A stretch of 64,000 nt of DNA from Micromonospora sp. NBC_00421 (lineage in GTDB: Bacteria > Actinomycetota > Actinomycetes > Mycobacteriales > Micromonosporaceae): NCBI RefSeq assembly GCF_036017915.1, contig NZ_CP107929.1, forward strand, positions 1,860,001 to 1,924,000, read 5' to 3'. How positions within the stretch are numbered: the stretch's first letter is position 1; the number at the start of each line of letters is the position of its first letter. Below, in pieces: positions 35,141 to 47,513 of the stretch. Both the position numbers and the translations under genes were made by a program. Below the pieces are notes generated by a model. That model ran no database searches and was not told the DNA's origin. It saw nothing but the letters and a program-made list of their open reading frames with translations.

Positions 35141-35899
35141 CTACGCCTTGGGGCGGACCAACCCCGACTCGTACGCCAGCACCACCGCCTGCACCCGGTC
35201 GCGCAGCCGCAGCTTGGTCAGCACGTGCCCGACGTGGGTTTTGATGGTCGTCTCGCTTACCGACAGCGCGGCGGCGATCTCCGCGTTGGACAACCCCCGC
35301 GCCACCTGGACGAGCACCTCGCGCTCCCGTTCGGTCAACGTGCCCAGCGCCTTCGGCGGGCTCGCCGTCGGGTCCGGCAGCACGGTGGCGAACCGGTCCA
35401 GCAGCCGCCGCAGGATGCGTGGCGCCACCACCGCCTCCCCGGCGGCCACCGTGCGGATGGCGGTGACCAGGTCCTCGGCCGGCACGTCCTTGGCCAGGAA
35501 GCCGCTCGCCCCGGCCCGCAGCGCCCCCACCACGTACTCGTCGAGGTCGAAGGTGGTGAGGATGAGCACCCGCACCGGCAGCCGGGCGTCGACGATCGCC
35601 CGGGTCGCGGCCACCCCGTCCATCCGGGGCATCCGGATGTCCATCAGCACCACGTCGGGCAGCAGCCGACGGGACAGCTCCACCGCCTCCTGACCGTCCC
35701 CGGCCTCGGCCACGATGTCCAGGTCGTCCTCGGTGCCCAGCACCATCCGGAACCCGGTACGCAGCAACGGCTGGTCGTCGGCGAGCAGGATCCGCACCGG
35801 CCGCCCCGATGTGCGCGGGGAGGCCCGCCCCTCGTCCTGCGCCAAGGAAGGGGCGCCGCCGTGCGTCTCGCCCATCTGCCGTCCCCGTTCCACAGTCAT
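35141..35899 (-). CDS. NarL/FixJ-family response regulator (two-component system)
   Basis: A 252-residue regulator. The receiver domain begins near residue 35 after a disordered tail; the phosphoacceptor is Asp87 in VVLMDIRM, with acidic Asp41/Asp42 and Thr/Lys switch residues (LILTT, AKD). A LuxR-type HTH covers about residues 185-245 (LTEREREVLVQVARGLSNAEIAAALSVSETTIKTHV). It shares a 4-nt ATGA overlap with the kinase gene upstream. It may act on the adjacent exporter promoter. The trigger is unknown. Confidence 0.93.
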   Translation of the reverse strand: MTVERGRQMGETHGGAPSLAQDEGRASPRTSGRPVRILLADDQPLLRTGFRMVLGTEDDLDIVAEAGDGQEAVELSRRLLPDVVLMDIRMPRMDGVAATRAIVDARLPVRVLILTTFDLDEYVVGALRAGASGFLAKDVPAEDLVTAIRTVAAGEAVVAPRILRRLLDRFATVLPDPTASPPKALGTLTEREREVLVQVARGLSNAEIAAALSVSETTIKTHVGHVLTKLRLRDRVQAVVLAYESGLVRPKA

Positions 35900-37089
35900 G
35901 CCGGGACCGTCCCGACCGGTTCCACCGGAATTCTCGCGTACACCCGGAAGCCGCCGCCGGGTCGTGGCCCGATCCGCAGGGTTCCACCGTAGAGGCCGAC
36001 CCGTTCCCGCATGCCGACCAATCCGTGCCCGATCCGGTCGGGCCCCGGTTCGGGACCCCGTCCCGTGTCGGTGATCTCCACGGTCAGGCCACCGTCCTCG
36101 ACCCCCAACCGGACCGTCGCGGTGGCCCGCCCGGCGTGCTTGAGCGCGTTGGTCAGCGCCTCCTGCACGATCCGGTAGACGGTCAGCGACACCCCCTCAT
36201 CGACCGCCGGCCCCGGCTCCGCGACCTCCAGGGTGACCGGCAGCCCCGCCTCGCGTACCTGCTCCACCAGCGCGGCGATGCCGGCCAGACCGGGCTGCGG
36301 GGTGAGGTCGGCGGCCGGCTCCGCGTCGGTACGCAGCACGTCGAGCAGCCGCCGCAGCTCCCGCAGCGTGACCCGGCTGGTGTCCTCGATCGTGGCGACC
36401 GCCTCGTCGGCGGCGGCCAGGTCCCGGTGCAGCACCCGCCGTGCCCCGGTGGCCAGCACCCCCATCACGCTGACGTGGTGGGCGACCACGTCGTGCAGCT
36501 CCCGGGCGATCCGCCGCCGTTCGTCGGCCACCGCCTGCTCGGCCAGCGACCGCTGGTTCTCCTCGGCCACCCGGGCCCGCTCCCGCAGCGCCCGCAGCGA
36601 GGTGCGCCGGGCCCGCACCGCCCGACCCACCGCGTAGGCGAGCAGCGCGGTCAGCAGGTTGTTGAGCACCAGGTACGCCGGGCCGACGTCGAGCCCGGTG
36701 TCCACCGGGGTGAGCACGTTGAGCACCGCCACCGGCACCCAGAGAAGCGTCGTGGCGGCGACCGCCGGCAGCACCTGCCAGCCGACCGCCATCGTGTAAG
36801 TCAGCACCAGGAACGTCAGGCTCTGGGTGGTCGGGGCGTGCCCGAGCAGCGCCGGCACCGCCAGGGTGGCCAGTGCGGCCCCCACCGCAGGCCACGGGGC
36901 GACCCGGCGCAACACCACCGGCGCCGCGCACAGCACGCTCCAGCCCAGCGCGGACGGCAACTGCCGGGGCCAGAACTCGCGCGGGGTGAGCAGGACGAAG
37001 GCGACCTCCAACACCACCAGGGCGACGGCGAAGAGGGCGTCACCGGCCAACGGCCGGCGCACCCACCACCGTTCGGCTCCCTCGGTCAT
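35896..37089 (-). CDS. Membrane sensor histidine kinase (HisKA_3 type)
   Basis: A 397-residue kinase. The first 160 residues hold about four to five membrane helices with short outer loops, so sensing is likely within the membrane. The HisKA_3 dimerisation helix carries the phosphoacceptor His199 in RELHDVVAHHV. The C-terminal HATPase_c domain has the G1/G2 boxes around DTGRGP and GHGLVGMRERV. Partner regulator is encoded next with a 4-nt overlap. The ligand is not predictable. Confidence 0.92.
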   Translation of the reverse strand: MTEGAERWWVRRPLAGDALFAVALVVLEVAFVLLTPREFWPRQLPSALGWSVLCAAPVVLRRVAPWPAVGAALATLAVPALLGHAPTTQSLTFLVLTYTMAVGWQVLPAVAATTLLWVPVAVLNVLTPVDTGLDVGPAYLVLNNLLTALLAYAVGRAVRARRTSLRALRERARVAEENQRSLAEQAVADERRRIARELHDVVAHHVSVMGVLATGARRVLHRDLAAADEAVATIEDTSRVTLRELRRLLDVLRTDAEPAADLTPQPGLAGIAALVEQVREAGLPVTLEVAEPGPAVDEGVSLTVYRIVQEALTNALKHAGRATATVRLGVEDGGLTVEITDTGRGPEPGPDRIGHGLVGMRERVGLYGGTLRIGPRPGGGFRVYARIPVEPVGTVPA

Positions 37090-37196
37090 ACCGCGACGCT
37101 AGCCGCCCACCGGGCCGCCCGGTCGTCGCCGACGGTGAACCTCGCCTCATCCTCGCGGATGAGCACGTCTCCGCCCACCGGGCGGATCCGCCGCCG

Positions 37197-38108
37197 CTAC
37201 TCGTCGGCGCCGGGGGTGGCCGGTCGGGACCGGGCGTCGCGCAACGGGTCGGCTGCGGCGGCCCGCTCGGGAAACGGCGGCGGGGTGCCGCCGAACGTCG
37301 GGCAGTGCACCTGGTGGTTGCACCAGTCGCAGAGCCGACTCGGCCGGGGGCGGAAGTCCTGCCGCTCGGTGGCCTGCTCGATGGCCTGCCAGAGCGCCAC
37401 CACGGTGCGCTCGAAGCGCAGCAACTCCTCGGCGTCGGGGGAGTAGTCGCAGATCTCGGCATCCTTGAGATAGAGCAGGCGCAGCACCCGGGGCACCACG
37501 CCCCGGGTGCGCCACAACACCAGCGCGTAGAACTTCAGCTGGAACAACGCCCGAGCCTCGAACGCCTCCCTCGGCGCCCCGCCGGTCTTGTAGTCGACCA
37601 CCCGCAGCGCCCCGTCCGGGGCCACGTCGAGCCGGTCGAGGTAGCCCCGGATGAGCAACTCGTCGTCGACCACCGCGGAGATCAGGCTCTCCCGTTCGGC
37701 GGGCTCCAGCCGGCGCGGGTCCTCCACCGCGAAGTAGCCCTCCAGCAGCGCCGCCGCCGACCGGAGGAACTCGGCGGTGCCCGCCTCGTCGCCCGGATCG
37801 AACAGGGCGGCCAGCTCGGGCTGCTCGGTGACCAGCCGGTCCCACTGCGGCCCGACGAGATCACCGGCGGCGTCCGGGGTGCGCCCGCCCGCCGGCAGGT
37901 CGAACAACCGCTCCAGCACCGCGTGCACCAGGGTGCCCCGGGCCTGCTCGACGCTGGTGCGTTCGGGCAGCCGGTCGATGCTGCGGAACCGGTAGAGCAG
38001 CGGGCAGGTCTTGAAGTCGGCCGCCCGCGACGGCGACAGCGACGCCCGGATCGTGGCGGGTAGCACCGCCGGAGAATGCTGCTTGTCGACCACCGGTTCC
38101 GCCGTCAT
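37197..38108 (-). CDS. RecB-family PD-(D/E)XK exonuclease with Fe-S cluster (Cas4-like)
   Basis: A 303-residue nuclease. The PD-(D/E)XK core includes the YLDRLDV and VVDYKTG strands with catalytic Asp and Lys. A Cys in KTCPLLYRF plus C-terminal CDWCNHQVHC fits a 4Fe-4S cluster of the AddB/Cas4 type. It occupies the same position as the RecB-like Rv2119 near the mycobacterial proteasome locus. A role in DNA end processing is likely; a true Cas4 role is not, as no CRISPR is here. Start is the ATG at 38108. Confidence 0.88.
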   Translation of the reverse strand: MTAEPVVDKQHSPAVLPATIRASLSPSRAADFKTCPLLYRFRSIDRLPERTSVEQARGTLVHAVLERLFDLPAGGRTPDAAGDLVGPQWDRLVTEQPELAALFDPGDEAGTAEFLRSAAALLEGYFAVEDPRRLEPAERESLISAVVDDELLIRGYLDRLDVAPDGALRVVDYKTGGAPREAFEARALFQLKFYALVLWRTRGVVPRVLRLLYLKDAEICDYSPDAEELLRFERTVVALWQAIEQATERQDFRPRPSRLCDWCNHQVHCPTFGGTPPPFPERAAAADPLRDARSRPATPGADE

Positions 38109-38180
38109 GCCCCGAAGGCTAGGACACCGGTGTGACAGGGCCGCCCTCGCCGCACCGGAGCATGATCGCGTGGCGCGTAG

Positions 38181-40352
<2,172 letters not shown>

Positions 40353-40389
40353 CGGCGGATCGGAGCGGCTGGGCGTGAACGGGCGGATC

Positions 40390-40413
40390 CCGACGGCCGG
40401 TGCGGGCCGTCGG
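40390..40413 (+). other. Small hairpin between trmI and the next gene
   Basis: CCGACGGCC and GGCCGTCGG (9-bp arms, 40390-40398 and 40405-40413) with a GGTGCG loop lie 21 nt before the next start. It could be a weak terminator or affect translation of the next gene. Confidence 0.4.
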
Positions 40414-40433
40414 TGTGACCTGGGGGAGAGGGC

Positions 40434-41003
40434 ATGAGTCAGCCGGGTTTCGGCGGCGAACTGCCGGCCGTGTTCCCGGACTGGTCGCCGTACCAGGATC
40501 TGGAGTCGGCGGCGCGCGCCTATCTGCGCGACCCGGACATCGCCCTGGAGGCGCTCGGCGGGGTGCTGCGCGGGGCCTCGGTGCTCGGGTTCACCCTGGA
40601 ACGCTTCGTCAACGAGGTCAACGGGGTGTGGCAGGAGGTCGTCGTCTGTGACGGCAGCCGGCTGGTGCTCTGGCACGGCGAGGACGTGCCGCCGGGGGAG
40701 GGGCCGCCCGGGTCGATGACGTCGTCGCTGCGGGTGGTGCCGGTCTCCACGGTCACCGAGGTCGGTTGCCGGCGCCGGCTGACCCGGGCAGAAAACGGCG
40801 AGGTACGGGTCGACAGCATCGACGTCTACCTGCTGCTCACCTCGCTGGACGAGGCTCCGCCCGGTGACGAGATGGTCGGTGCGCCCCGACACGACGCGCT
40901 ACGCTTCGGCAAGACCCTCGACGACGGCGGGGCCGGCCAGATCGCCCGGTTGGAGGAGTTCGCCCGGATGGTCGCCTCGGTCGTCGGTCGGCCACTGCTG
41001 TAG
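40434..41003 (+). CDS. Conserved hypothetical protein between trmI and arc
   Basis: A 189-residue soluble alpha/beta protein with no domain I recognise. The centre (FVNEVNGVWQEVVVCDGSRLVLWHGED) and VSTVTEVGCRRRL suggest a beta-rich core. The end is a helical ARLEEFARMVASVVGRP. A GGGGGAGAGG sequence upstream of the ATG at 40434 supports expression. Its position in the conserved block between trmI and arc suggests a link to translation or proteolysis, but nothing more can be said. Confidence 0.65.
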   Translation: MSQPGFGGELPAVFPDWSPYQDLESAARAYLRDPDIALEALGGVLRGASVLGFTLERFVNEVNGVWQEVVVCDGSRLVLWHGEDVPPGEGPPGSMTSSLRVVPVSTVTEVGCRRRLTRAENGEVRVDSIDVYLLLTSLDEAPPGDEMVGAPRHDALRFGKTLDDGGAGQIARLEEFARMVASVVGRPLL

Positions 41004-41137
41004 TCGGGCCGACGGGTCGGGAGTGACGGTCATCACTTTCGGCCCGTCGGCTCACCACAGAGTCGTCTTTCCGACGGTGGATGTCGGGACGTCACCGGGC
41101 CGGGCGGACCGGCGCCGGAGCGGTCAGCCGCCGACGG

Positions 41138-41434
41138 TCAGTCGTCCTCGGCCTCGGGGCCGGCCACCTCGACGCCGTCGCTGCCGCGCACCACGTGGAT
41201 GCACTCGCCCGGGCACTCCTTCGCGGAGTCGATGACTTCCAGCCGCAGGTGTTCCGGCACGTCGACCCGGCTACCGGGGGCGAGCCGCAGCTCACCGTCG
41301 GTGCCCTTGACGTACGCCAGGCCGTCGACGTCGAACTCGAAGACCTCCGGCGCGTACTGCACACAGAGCCCGTCGCCGGTGCAGAGATCCTGGTCCACCC
41401 AGACCTGCAACTGGTCGGTCGCGACGTCGGTCAC
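41138..41434 (-). CDS. Small 3Fe-4S-type ferredoxin
   Basis: A 98-residue ferredoxin. Cluster Cys residues lie at C18 and C24 (CTGDGLC), C74 and C78 (CPGEC), with the acidic helix between, typical of the P450-linked 3Fe-4S group. It would pass electrons to a P450 or other oxidoreductase; no such partner gene adjoins it. The GTG at 41434 follows GGGGGG. It is divergent from arc across 177 bp, so it may share regulation with the proteasome ATPase. Confidence 0.88.
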   Translation of the reverse strand: MTDVATDQLQVWVDQDLCTGDGLCVQYAPEVFEFDVDGLAYVKGTDGELRLAPGSRVDVPEHLRLEVIDSAKECPGECIHVVRGSDGVEVAGPEAEDD

Positions 41435-41611
41435 CCGGCACCCCCCATGTTCTCCCGTCCCACCCCTCGACGGTACCCGAACGGCCGGACCCGCCCCGCA
41501 GGCGTCCCTTGGCGATCAAGGTTCGGTGACGAGGGCGTTGCGTGGGACCGAATCGGCCTCATAGCGGCTAGTGTTAGGGCAGAACGTTCAAGCCCCCCGG
41601 GGAGGTGGGAC

Positions 41612-43393
41612 GTGGCACGCAGTGACGACGCGGACTCGCGCGCCGCACGGTGGGAGAAGGAGGCCCACGATCTCTCCACGCAGGTCGCGTTCCTTCAGGA
41701 GGAACTCGCCCTGGTGCGGCGCAAGTTGACCGAAAGCCCCCGACACGTCCGGCAGCTCGAAGAGCGGCTGGCGGCCACCCAGGCACAGTTGGCGCGGCTC
41801 ACCGAGAACAACGACCGGCTCGTGAGCACCCTCAAGGAGGCTCGCGCGCAGATCGTGACGCTCAAGGAGGAGATCGACCGGCTGGCACAGCCGCCGTCCG
41901 GCTACGGCGTCTTCCTCGCGCGGCACGACGACGGCACGGTGGACATCTTCACCGGCGGACGCAAGCTCCGGGTCGCCGTCTCACCCTCACTGGACGCCGA
42001 GGAGTTGCGGCGTGGCCAGGAGGTCCTGCTCAACGACGCGCTCAACATCGTCGACGCGTTCGGCTACGAGCGGGTCGGCGAGGTGGTGATGCTCAAGGAG
42101 ATCCTCGCGGGTCCCGAGGGCAGCCCGGGCGACCGGGCGCTGGTGGTCTCGCACTCCGACGAGGAGCGCATCGTCCACCTGGCCGACACCCTGATCGGCA
42201 CGGCGATCAGGGCCGGCGACTCGCTCATGATCGAGCCCCGCTCGGCGTACGCGTACGAGCGGATCCCGAAGAGCGAGGTCGAGGAGTTGGTGCTGGAGGA
42301 GGTGCCCGACGTCGACTACACCGACATCGGCGGCCTCCAGTCGCAGATCGAGCAGATCCGCGATGCGGTGGAGCTGCCCTTCCTGCACGCCGACCTGTTC
42401 CGGGAGCACCAGCTCCGGCCGCCGAAGGGCATTCTGCTCTACGGTCCGCCGGGCTGTGGCAAGACGCTCATCGCCAAGGCGGTGGCCAACTCGTTGGCCA
42501 AGAAGATCGCCGAGCGGTTGGGCAAGGACCGGCACACCAGCTTCTTCCTCAACATCAAGGGCCCGGAGCTGCTCAACAAGTACGTCGGCGAGACCGAGCG
42601 GCACATCCGGCTGATCTTCCAGCGGGCCCGGGAGAAGGCCGGGGAGGGCACTCCGGTCATCGTGTTCTTCGACGAGATGGACTCGATCTTCCGGACCCGT
42701 GGCTCCGGCGTCTCCTCCGACGTGGAGAACACCATCGTCCCGCAGCTGCTCAGCGAGATCGACGGTGTCGAGGGCCTGGAGAACGTCATCGTGATCGGCG
42801 CCTCCAACCGGGAGGACATGATCGATCCGGCCATCCTGCGCCCCGGCCGGCTCGACGTGAAGATCAAGATTGAGCGTCCGGACGCCGAGGCGGCCAAGGA
42901 CATCTTCTCCAAGTACATCCTCGCCGGGCTGCCGCTGCACCCCGACGACCTCGCCGAGCACGGCGGCGAGCCGAAGGCCACCGTGGCAGCCATGATCGAC
43001 GCGGTGGTCCTGCGGATGTACTCGGAGACCGAGGAGAACCGTTTCCTCGAGGTGACCTACGCCAACGGTGACAAGGAAGTCCTCTACTTCAAGGACTTCA
43101 ACTCCGGCGCGATGATCCAGAACATCGTCGACCGGGGCAAGAAGATGGCGATCAAGGAGTTCCTCACCTCCGGGCGCAAGGGGCTGCGGTTGCAGCACCT
43201 GCTCGACGCCTGCGTCGACGAGTTCCGGGAGAACGAGGACCTGCCCAACACCACCAACCCGGACGACTGGGCCCGGATCTCCGGCAAGAAGGGCGAGCGG
43301 ATCGTCTACATCCGCACGCTCGTCTCCGGCGGCAAGGGCACCGAGACCGGCCGCTCCATCGAAACCGCGAGCAACACCGGCCAGTACCTCTGA
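41612..43393 (+). CDS. arc: Proteasome-associated AAA ATPase (Arc/Mpa)
   Basis: A 593-residue hexameric unfoldase that recognises Pup-tagged proteins and threads them into the 20S proteasome. An N-terminal coiled coil (about residues 15-90) binds Pup. Two OB-type domains follow. The AAA domain has Walker A GPPGCGKT (278-285) and Walker B VFFDEMD (near 352). The C-terminus ends QYL, which docks into the proteasome alpha ring. GTG 41612 has GGAGG at 41601-41605. A TAGTGT -10 candidate is at 41569-41574. It is the only ATPase of this type in the window. Confidence 0.96.
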   Translation: MARSDDADSRAARWEKEAHDLSTQVAFLQEELALVRRKLTESPRHVRQLEERLAATQAQLARLTENNDRLVSTLKEARAQIVTLKEEIDRLAQPPSGYGVFLARHDDGTVDIFTGGRKLRVAVSPSLDAEELRRGQEVLLNDALNIVDAFGYERVGEVVMLKEILAGPEGSPGDRALVVSHSDEERIVHLADTLIGTAIRAGDSLMIEPRSAYAYERIPKSEVEELVLEEVPDVDYTDIGGLQSQIEQIRDAVELPFLHADLFREHQLRPPKGILLYGPPGCGKTLIAKAVANSLAKKIAERLGKDRHTSFFLNIKGPELLNKYVGETERHIRLIFQRAREKAGEGTPVIVFFDEMDSIFRTRGSGVSSDVENTIVPQLLSEIDGVEGLENVIVIGASNREDMIDPAILRPGRLDVKIKIERPDAEAAKDIFSKYILAGLPLHPDDLAEHGGEPKATVAAMIDAVVLRMYSETEENRFLEVTYANGDKEVLYFKDFNSGAMIQNIVDRGKKMAIKEFLTSGRKGLRLQHLLDACVDEFRENEDLPNTTNPDDWARISGKKGERIVYIRTLVSGGKGTETGRSIETASNTGQYL

Positions 43394-43407
43394 CCGGGAG
43401 ATCGGAC

Positions 43408-43436
43408 GGGCCCGCGACGCGACGCGTCGCGGGCCC
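43408..43436 (+). terminator. Hairpin terminator after arc
   Basis: Two 14-nt arms (43408-43421 and 43423-43436) are perfect complements around a single central base, 15 nt after the arc stop. A minimal loop would open in the middle. Confidence 0.75.
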
Positions 43437-43545
43437 TGTCGTCTGCATCACCCACTGTTAACCGGACCGCCCCCGCGTCCGGCAGGTGGAATGCCGGACT
43501 CGTCGTTAGACTTCCCCCACCGCGTAGTCGACTCCGAGGAACCGC

Positions 43546-45615
43546 GTGCCGCCCGAGCTCTCCGTCGTTGATCCGCCACTGTCCCCGGCGGTGGACCAGA
43601 CGCCCCCCACCGTCCCGACGCGCCGGCCGGCCCGCCGCTGGCGGTGGATTCCCCTCCTGCTGGCCGCCCTCGTCGCCGCGTGGGTCGTACCCCTCGCCGG
43701 GCACGCCCTGCACCGGGAGTGGCTGCTCCCCCCGATCGTGCTGATCGCCACGGCCAGCGTGCTGCGCGGTGGCCGCACCCTGCTCGACCGGCTGATGCTC
43801 GCTCTCGGCCTGCTGCTCGGCCTGGCCGCCGTCGGCGGTCTGATCTTCCCGATCTGGCCCTGGGGGATGCGTCCGGTGCCCGTCACCGGGGTCGCCCTCA
43901 CCGTGCTCGTCCTCGCCGCCGCCGCGCTGCGCCGCCTGCCCCGGTTGCCCAGACCTGGCTGGGCCGACCTGTTCCCGCTGGCCGGGGCCACCGCCATGGT
44001 GGCCTACCTGAGGCAGCCCTGGCAGCGCGCCGACGACCTCGCCGACCGGCTCACCGTCCTCGGCATGGGCGAGGACAACTGGCGGCACATGGCGCTGTTC
44101 GACGTCATGGGACGCCTCGACGGCTACACCTTCGTCGACCCGGCCGCCGCCCGGGAGCAGATCACCGCCCAACTCGTCTACTACCCGCAGGGCTGGCACC
44201 TGATCACCGCCCTGCTCGACGGCTTCCTGACCCCCACCGCGCTGCGCGTCGACGACCTCGTCGCCCACTACTTCGGCTGGACCATCGCCGGCTTCGGGCT
44301 GCTCACCCTGGTGCTGATCTGGGCCGCCCAGCGGCTGTCCGGCCCGATCCACCTGCTGCACCGCACGGTGCTCACCGTGGTCGTCGGCGCGGTGGTGCTC
44401 GGCACCCAGCTGCCCCGCCTGCTCAACGCCGGCTACCCCACCGAGGTGCTCGGGCTGACGCTGACCGTGCTGATCGCCGCGCTGGTCGCCCGCCCGGTCC
44501 CCGGCACCCGGGAGCAGGTCGTGCTGCTGTGCGCCCTGCTCGCCGCCGTCGGGTTCACCTACTACCTGTTCCTGCCGGCCGCCGCCGTGCTGGTGCTGTG
44601 CTGGGTGCTCACCCACTGGCGGGAGGCGCTGCGCCGGTGGTTCACCGTGCTCACCGTCGGCCTGGCCGGCGCCGCCCTCGCCCTGATCGCCCCGCTGCTC
44701 GGCGTGCTGCGGGCCGGGCAGACCGAGGCGTTGGTCATCGGCTCGTCCCAGGCCGTCGAGGGGTGGCGGGCGCTGATCTGGCTCGGCGGCATCGTCGGGG
44801 TGGCCCTGCTCGTCCAGGTCGCCCGCGCCGATCCGGCCTGGCGACGCTGGCTGCTGGTCTGCGTCGTCGGCGCGGCCCTGCCGCTGACCATCGCCCAGCT
44901 CAACACCAACTCCGGGGTGCCGCCGGGCTACTACTTCGTCAAGGCCACCCACCTGGCCACCGCGCTGCTCGTCGTCGGCGCCGCCGCGGTGGTCCGGCTG
45001 CTGCCGGTGCCCCGGCCCGCGCTGAGCTGGCGGGGGGTCGGCAGTACGACGGCGGGGGTGCTCGCCGCCGCGCTCACCATGACGGTCGCGGTGGCGCTCT
45101 GCGGGGTCACCGGGTGGCACCGTAGCCTGCTGCTTGTCGACGAGAAGACCTGGGCGCAGCACTGGGTCCACCAGGACCTCACCCTGCCGTCCAGAGTGGC
45201 CTGGGTGTGTGCCGACGCCCAGCAGCGCTACCCCGAGGTGCCGGGCACCACCACCCTGGTCATCGACCGTGGCCCGATGCGGTCGTACCTGATCTCGCTG
45301 TGCCTGTCGGCGCTGCACGGCACCACCGCCGCCACCGACCCGGGCATCTACAGCCTGCCGTTCCTCGAACCGGACCGCACCGACATCATCGTCCGGCGGG
45401 TGGCCGGTCCGATCCGGTTCGTCACCTCCGACCCCAAGGGGGAGCGTCGGGTCCACCGGATGCTGCGCGACGAACCCGCCCTGCGGCACCGGCTCAGCTG
45501 GGTGCCGCTGACCGTGCCGGAGTGCGACGTGGCCCCCTCCGACGAACCGCCCCCGCCGACCCTCGAGACCGCGACACCCGACCCGGCCGAAGTGGCATGC
45601 CCCCTTCCCCGGTGA
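43546..45615 (+). CDS. Large polytopic membrane protein (glycosyltransferase-like), function unknown
   Basis: A 689-residue protein with about 12-13 membrane helices, a large central loop and a C-terminal extracytoplasmic domain of about 150 residues. The first outer loop ([22 protein letters not shown]) with acidic residues resembles the catalytic loop of membrane GT-C glycosyltransferases, but I cannot place it in a named family. Pro/Thr-rich tails flank the ends. The GTG at 43546 is the start. It lies between arc and dop, away from the rhamnose cluster, although it might act in the same envelope polymer. Confidence 0.7.
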   Translation: MPPELSVVDPPLSPAVDQTPPTVPTRRPARRWRWIPLLLAALVAAWVVPLAGHALHREWLLPPIVLIATASVLRGGRTLLDRLMLALGLLLGLAAVGGLIFPIWPWGMRPVPVTGVALTVLVLAAAALRRLPRLPRPGWADLFPLAGATAMVAYLRQPWQRADDLADRLTVLGMGEDNWRHMALFDVMGRLDGYTFVDPAAAREQITAQLVYYPQGWHLITALLDGFLTPTALRVDDLVAHYFGWTIAGFGLLTLVLIWAAQRLSGPIHLLHRTVLTVVVGAVVLGTQLPRLLNAGYPTEVLGLTLTVLIAALVARPVPGTREQVVLLCALLAAVGFTYYLFLPAAAVLVLCWVLTHWREALRRWFTVLTVGLAGAALALIAPLLGVLRAGQTEALVIGSSQAVEGWRALIWLGGIVGVALLVQVARADPAWRRWLLVCVVGAALPLTIAQLNTNSGVPPGYYFVKATHLATALLVVGAAAVVRLLPVPRPALSWRGVGSTTAGVLAAALTMTVAVALCGVTGWHRSLLLVDEKTWAQHWVHQDLTLPSRVAWVCADAQQRYPEVPGTTTLVIDRGPMRSYLISLCLSALHGTTAATDPGIYSLPFLEPDRTDIIVRRVAGPIRFVTSDPKGERRVHRMLRDEPALRHRLSWVPLTVPECDVAPSDEPPPPTLETATPDPAEVACPLPR

Positions 45616-45673
45616 GGCGGACTACGCTCGACGTGACGGCGGACCGGGTCAGGCGAGCGGAGCGGGTAGGTCG

Positions 45674-47191
45674 ATGAGCGTCAGAAGAATCATGGGCACC
45701 GAGGTCGAGTACGGGATCTCCGTGCCCGGCCAGGCCGGAGCCAACCCGATGGTCACCTCGTCCCAGGTGGTCAACGCGTACGGCGCACGCCCGGAACTCA
45801 ACCGTGGCGGTCGGGCCCGCTGGGACTACGAGGAGGAGTCGCCGCTGCGCGACGCCCGCGGCTTCACCTACTCCGGGGCCGCCTACGACCCGGCGGAGGC
45901 GCTCGCCGACGAGGACCTCGGCCTGGCGAACGTGATACTCACCAACGGTGCCCGGCTCTACGTCGACCACGCACACCCTGAGTACTCCACCCCCGAGGTG
46001 ACCAACCCGCTCGACGTGGTGCGGTGGGACAAGGCGGGGGAGCGGGTGATGGCCGAGGCAGCCCGCCGGGCGGCCACCATTCCCGGCACCCAGCCGATCC
46101 ACCTCTACAAGAACAACACCGACAACAAGGGTGCCAGCTACGGCGCGCACGAGAACTACCTGATGCGCCGGCAGACCCCGTTCGCCGACATCGTGGCGTA
46201 CCTGACGCCGTTCTTCGTCACCCGCCAGATCGTCTGCGGTGCCGGCCGGGTCGGGATCGGCCAGGACGGCGGGCAGAGCGGGTTCCAGATCTCCCAGCGG
46301 GCGGACTTCTTCGAGGTCGAGGTCGGCCTGGAGACCACCCTCAAGCGGCCGATCATCAACACCCGCGACGAGCCGCACGCCGACGCCGACAAGTACCGTC
46401 GGTTGCACGTCATCATCGGCGACGCCAACCTGTCGGAGATCTCCACCTATCTCAAGGTGGGCACCACCGCGTTGATCCTCACCATGATCGAGGAGAAGGC
46501 GCTCGGTGCCGACCTGGGCATCGCCGATCCGGTCGCGGAGCTGCGCGCGGTCAGCCACGACCCGTCGCTGACCCACCGGATGCGGCTGCGCGACGGCCGT
46601 CGACTGACCGCCCTGGACCTCCAGTGGGCCTACTACGAGCGGGTGCGCTCCTTCGTGGACGAGCGGTACGGCGCGGACACCGACGCGCAGACCCTGGACG
46701 TGCTGGAGCGCTGGGAGCGGGTGCTGGACCGGCTCGGCCGTGACGTGTTCCTCTGCGCCGACGAGCTGGACTGGGTGGCCAAGTTGCGGCTGCTGGAGGG
46801 TTACCGGGAGCGGGAGAAGCTGGGCTGGAGCTCGCCCAAGCTCCAGCTGGTCGACCTGCAGTATTCCGACGTACGGCCGGAGAAGGGCCTCTACCACCGG
46901 CTGGTGACCCGGGGGTCGATGAAGACGCTGCTGGACGACGAGCAGACCCGCCGGGCGATGACCGAGCCGCCCGAGGACACCCGGGCCTACTTCCGGGGTC
47001 GCTGCCTCGCCCAGTACGCCCCCGAGGTGGTCGCGGCGAGCTGGGATTCGGTGATCTTCGATGTGGGCCGGGAGTCGCTGGTCCGGGTGCCGATGATGGA
47101 GCCGGAGCGGGGCACCCGCAAGCACGTCGGCGCGCTGTTCGACAGGTGCGACACCGCCAAGGACCTGCTGGAGACGTTGACCGGCGGCTGA
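45674..47191 (+). CDS. dop: Pup deamidase/depupylase
   Basis: A 505-residue carboxylate-amine-ligase-fold enzyme that removes Pup from proteins and, where needed, deamidates its terminal Gln. The N-terminal [12 protein letters not shown] motif carries Glu for metal/ATP binding. The Dop-specific loop lies about 38-80, and catalytic Asp98 is in [16 protein letters not shown]. Length and loop distinguish it from PafA (452 aa). It precedes pup by 109 bp. Since Pup here already ends in Glu, depupylation is likely its main job. Confidence 0.96.
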   Translation: MSVRRIMGTEVEYGISVPGQAGANPMVTSSQVVNAYGARPELNRGGRARWDYEEESPLRDARGFTYSGAAYDPAEALADEDLGLANVILTNGARLYVDHAHPEYSTPEVTNPLDVVRWDKAGERVMAEAARRAATIPGTQPIHLYKNNTDNKGASYGAHENYLMRRQTPFADIVAYLTPFFVTRQIVCGAGRVGIGQDGGQSGFQISQRADFFEVEVGLETTLKRPIINTRDEPHADADKYRRLHVIIGDANLSEISTYLKVGTTALILTMIEEKALGADLGIADPVAELRAVSHDPSLTHRMRLRDGRRLTALDLQWAYYERVRSFVDERYGADTDAQTLDVLERWERVLDRLGRDVFLCADELDWVAKLRLLEGYREREKLGWSSPKLQLVDLQYSDVRPEKGLYHRLVTRGSMKTLLDDEQTRRAMTEPPEDTRAYFRGRCLAQYAPEVVAASWDSVIFDVGRESLVRVPMMEPERGTRKHVGALFDRCDTAKDLLETLTGG

Positions 47192-47300
47192 CCCGACCGG
47201 TGACGGCGGCCCGTCGTGCGTCGGATGCCGGCGCGCGGCGGGCTTTTCGTCGTCTCCGCGAGGTAAGTTCATCGCAGACGATCGTGGAGGAGGCAGCGAG

Positions 47301-47513
47301 ATGGCTTCACAAGAGGGCGGCCAGACCCAGTCGGGCAAGTCGCACCAGGCCGAGGAGATCGACGACGTCACCACCGAGGCCAACCCGGAGGTCGCCGAGC
47401 GGCACGCCGAGATCACCGAGGACGTCGACGACCTGCTCGACGAGATCGACTCCGTCCTGGAGGAGAACGCCGAGGAGTTCGTGAGGGGGTATGTCCAGAA
47501 AGGGGGTGAATGA
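47301..47513 (+). CDS. pup: Prokaryotic ubiquitin-like protein Pup (GGE form)
   Basis: A 70-residue, disordered, acidic protein that is ligated through its C-terminal Glu to substrate lysines by PafA. The Mpa-binding helix region is about residues 30-60 (ERHAEITEDVDDLLDEID). The C-terminus is GYVQKGGE, so no deamidation is needed. The ATG at 47301 has GGAGGAGG-like sequence (ggaggaggcagcgag). Its stop overlaps the next gene (ATGA). Confidence 0.96.
   Translation: MASQEGGQTQSGKSHQAEEIDDVTTEANPEVAERHAEITEDVDDLLDEIDSVLEENAEEFVRGYVQKGGE

Noticed and set aside
37197..38108. Cas4 identity for the RecB-like nuclease
   Set aside because: It has a Cas4-like Fe-S cluster, but no CRISPR repeats or other cas genes are in the window, and its position matches the proteasome-neighbourhood nuclease.
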